A stretch of DNA of 7,527 bases. It comes from Defluviicoccus sp. (lineage in GTDB: Bacteria; Pseudomonadota; Alphaproteobacteria; Rhodospirillales; Defluviicoccaceae). Shown here one piece after another: positions 6,836-7,527 of this stretch; the first letter of the stretch is position 1; every line of letters starts with the position of its first letter. The translations under genes and the position numbers were made by a program. The notes below the pieces were generated by a model. It was not told the DNA's origin, did not search any database, and saw only the letters and a program-made list of their open reading frames with translations. The stretch covers positions 3,974,540 through 3,982,066 of the forward strand of contig CP058705.1 in NCBI GenBank assembly GCA_013414705.1. Reading direction: 5' to 3'.

Positions 6836-7527
6836 TTACTTCACCAGCACGCTCGCAACCTCGCGCATCTGGGTGCGCAGGCGGAGCAGCAGGAAGCCCT
6901 GGCTTGCCAGATGGCTGGGGACGAACTGGCTGTTGACGCCGCCGTTGAGCACCACCCACGGCTGCTGAACCGCAGCTTCACGGGCACTCTCCAGCATCTT
7001 GTCCCAGATTTCGCCGAGGTTGCGTTCCAACAGTACCTGCTTGAAATCCTGGCCCAGCGCCTTCAGCAGCATGTAGTAGACGTAGAGCCGTCCCTTGGTC
7101 TGATAGAAGATGTCGTCGGCCGAAAAGCTGATCGGGAAGCCGGCCCGCTCCTTCAGGTGGGTGTCGATGACCGCCGACATCGAGCCCAGGTCATTGGCGA
7201 ACCGCTCGATGGTGTCGATCAGGTTGTCGGCACGGACATCGAAATCGGCGGTGCCGGCGGCGACCCGTTCATTGTAGGCGATCAGTGCGCGCACCGCTGC
7301 CCGATACTGGCTCTCGGACGTCGCGGTCGGTGCCAGCGAGGTGCTTGGGTTGAACACCCAAACGTTCCCCGGATAGCGCAGCAGGCCGGCTGCCCGGTCT
7401 GCATCCGGATCAACCGACGACGTGCCCCGGGTGCGTGCCAGCTGCTCGGCCAACGCATTGCCGAAGCGGCTGAGCCCGTAAACCATCCCCATCTGGAAGT
7501 TCGGCATGTTGTCGAGGATGGATCCCG
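6836..7527 (-). CDS. DUF2333 family protein, C-terminal part (5' end outside window)
   Basis: The frame is open to the right edge, so this is the C-terminal 230 or so residues of a longer protein. The reading starts GSILDNMPNFQMG, and the Met at 7507-7505 is internal. The sequence fits the uncharacterised family DUF2333: DNMPNFQ, YGLSRFGNALAEQLARTRG, VDPDADRAAGLLRYP, VWVFNP, SESQYRAAVRALIAYNERVAAG, then DDIFYQTKGRLYVYYMLLKALGQDF and HLASQGFLLLRLRTQMREVASVLVK at the end. No catalytic motif or membrane segment is seen in this part. Relatives usually carry an N-terminal membrane segment, which would lie outside the window. It converges with the cytochrome gene, leaving a 64-bp gap with no clear terminator; only GGTCC (6787-6791) and GGACC (6816-6820) can pair, over a long loop. 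Function is unknown. Confidence 0.85.
   Translation of the reverse strand, partial: GSILDNMPNFQMGMVYGLSRFGNALAEQLARTRGTSSVDPDADRAAGLLRYPGNVWVFNPSTSLAPTATSESQYRAAVRALIAYNERVAAGTADFDVRADNLIDTIERFANDLGSMSAVIDTHLKERAGFPISFSADDIFYQTKGRLYVYYMLLKALGQDFKQVLLERNLGEIWDKMLESAREAAVQQPWVVLNGGVNSQFVPSHLASQGFLLLRLRTQMREVASVLVK

Noticed and set aside
6768..6968. 66-codon plus-strand frame overlapping the cytochrome stop as ATGA
   Set aside because: The overlap suggests coupling, but most of the frame lies opposite the conserved end of the DUF2333 gene and the Arg/Ser/Trp-rich sequence looks like a shadow.

Overview
The window is GC-rich with dense, bacterial-style gene packing and looks like the chromosome of an alphaproteobacterium, possibly of the Rhodospirillales. 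The placement rests on an arginine-sensitive type ArgB followed by a pyrimidine 5'-nucleotidase-like HAD protein, a long MaeB-type malic enzyme with a phosphotransacetylase-like tail, and a DUF2333 protein. It is inference, because no search could be run.

Layout from left to right. (1) The C-terminal 170 or so residues of a bacterial transglutaminase-like protein run in from the left edge and end at position 517. (2) An IS5-family insertion sequence of about 843 bp (518-1360) follows immediately. It is flanked by CTAG on both sides and carries its transposase as two overlapping frames. The left CTAG contains the stop codon of the transglutaminase gene, so the insertion left that gene's product intact. 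(3) About 200 bp of leader DNA, including a possible arginine-rich mini-ORF, precedes argB (acetylglutamate kinase, arginine biosynthesis). (4) A HAD-superfamily phosphatase follows argB on the same strand. (5) maeB (NADP-dependent malic enzyme) follows after a 195-bp gap. (6) An exported protein with a molybdopterin-oxidoreductase-like N-terminal domain and a C-terminal cytochrome c domain comes next. (7) The C-terminal part of a DUF2333 protein lies on the minus strand, convergent with the cytochrome gene, and runs off the right edge.

The genes do not form one obvious pathway. ArgB works in arginine synthesis, the HAD protein probably removes phosphate from pyrimidine nucleotides, MaeB supplies NADPH and pyruvate from malate, and the cytochrome fusion is a periplasmic redox protein. 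The four plus-strand genes from argB onward could be partly co-transcribed, but the gaps of 97 to 195 bp allow separate control.

I found no convincing new multi-gene system. The points most worth a second look are the IS insertion exactly at a stop codon, a stem-loop covering the transposase ribosome binding site, the transposase frame change, the arginine-rich mini-ORF coupled to argB, the domain pairing in the cytochrome protein with its tetrapeptide repeat, and two short intergenic tandem duplications that share a core.
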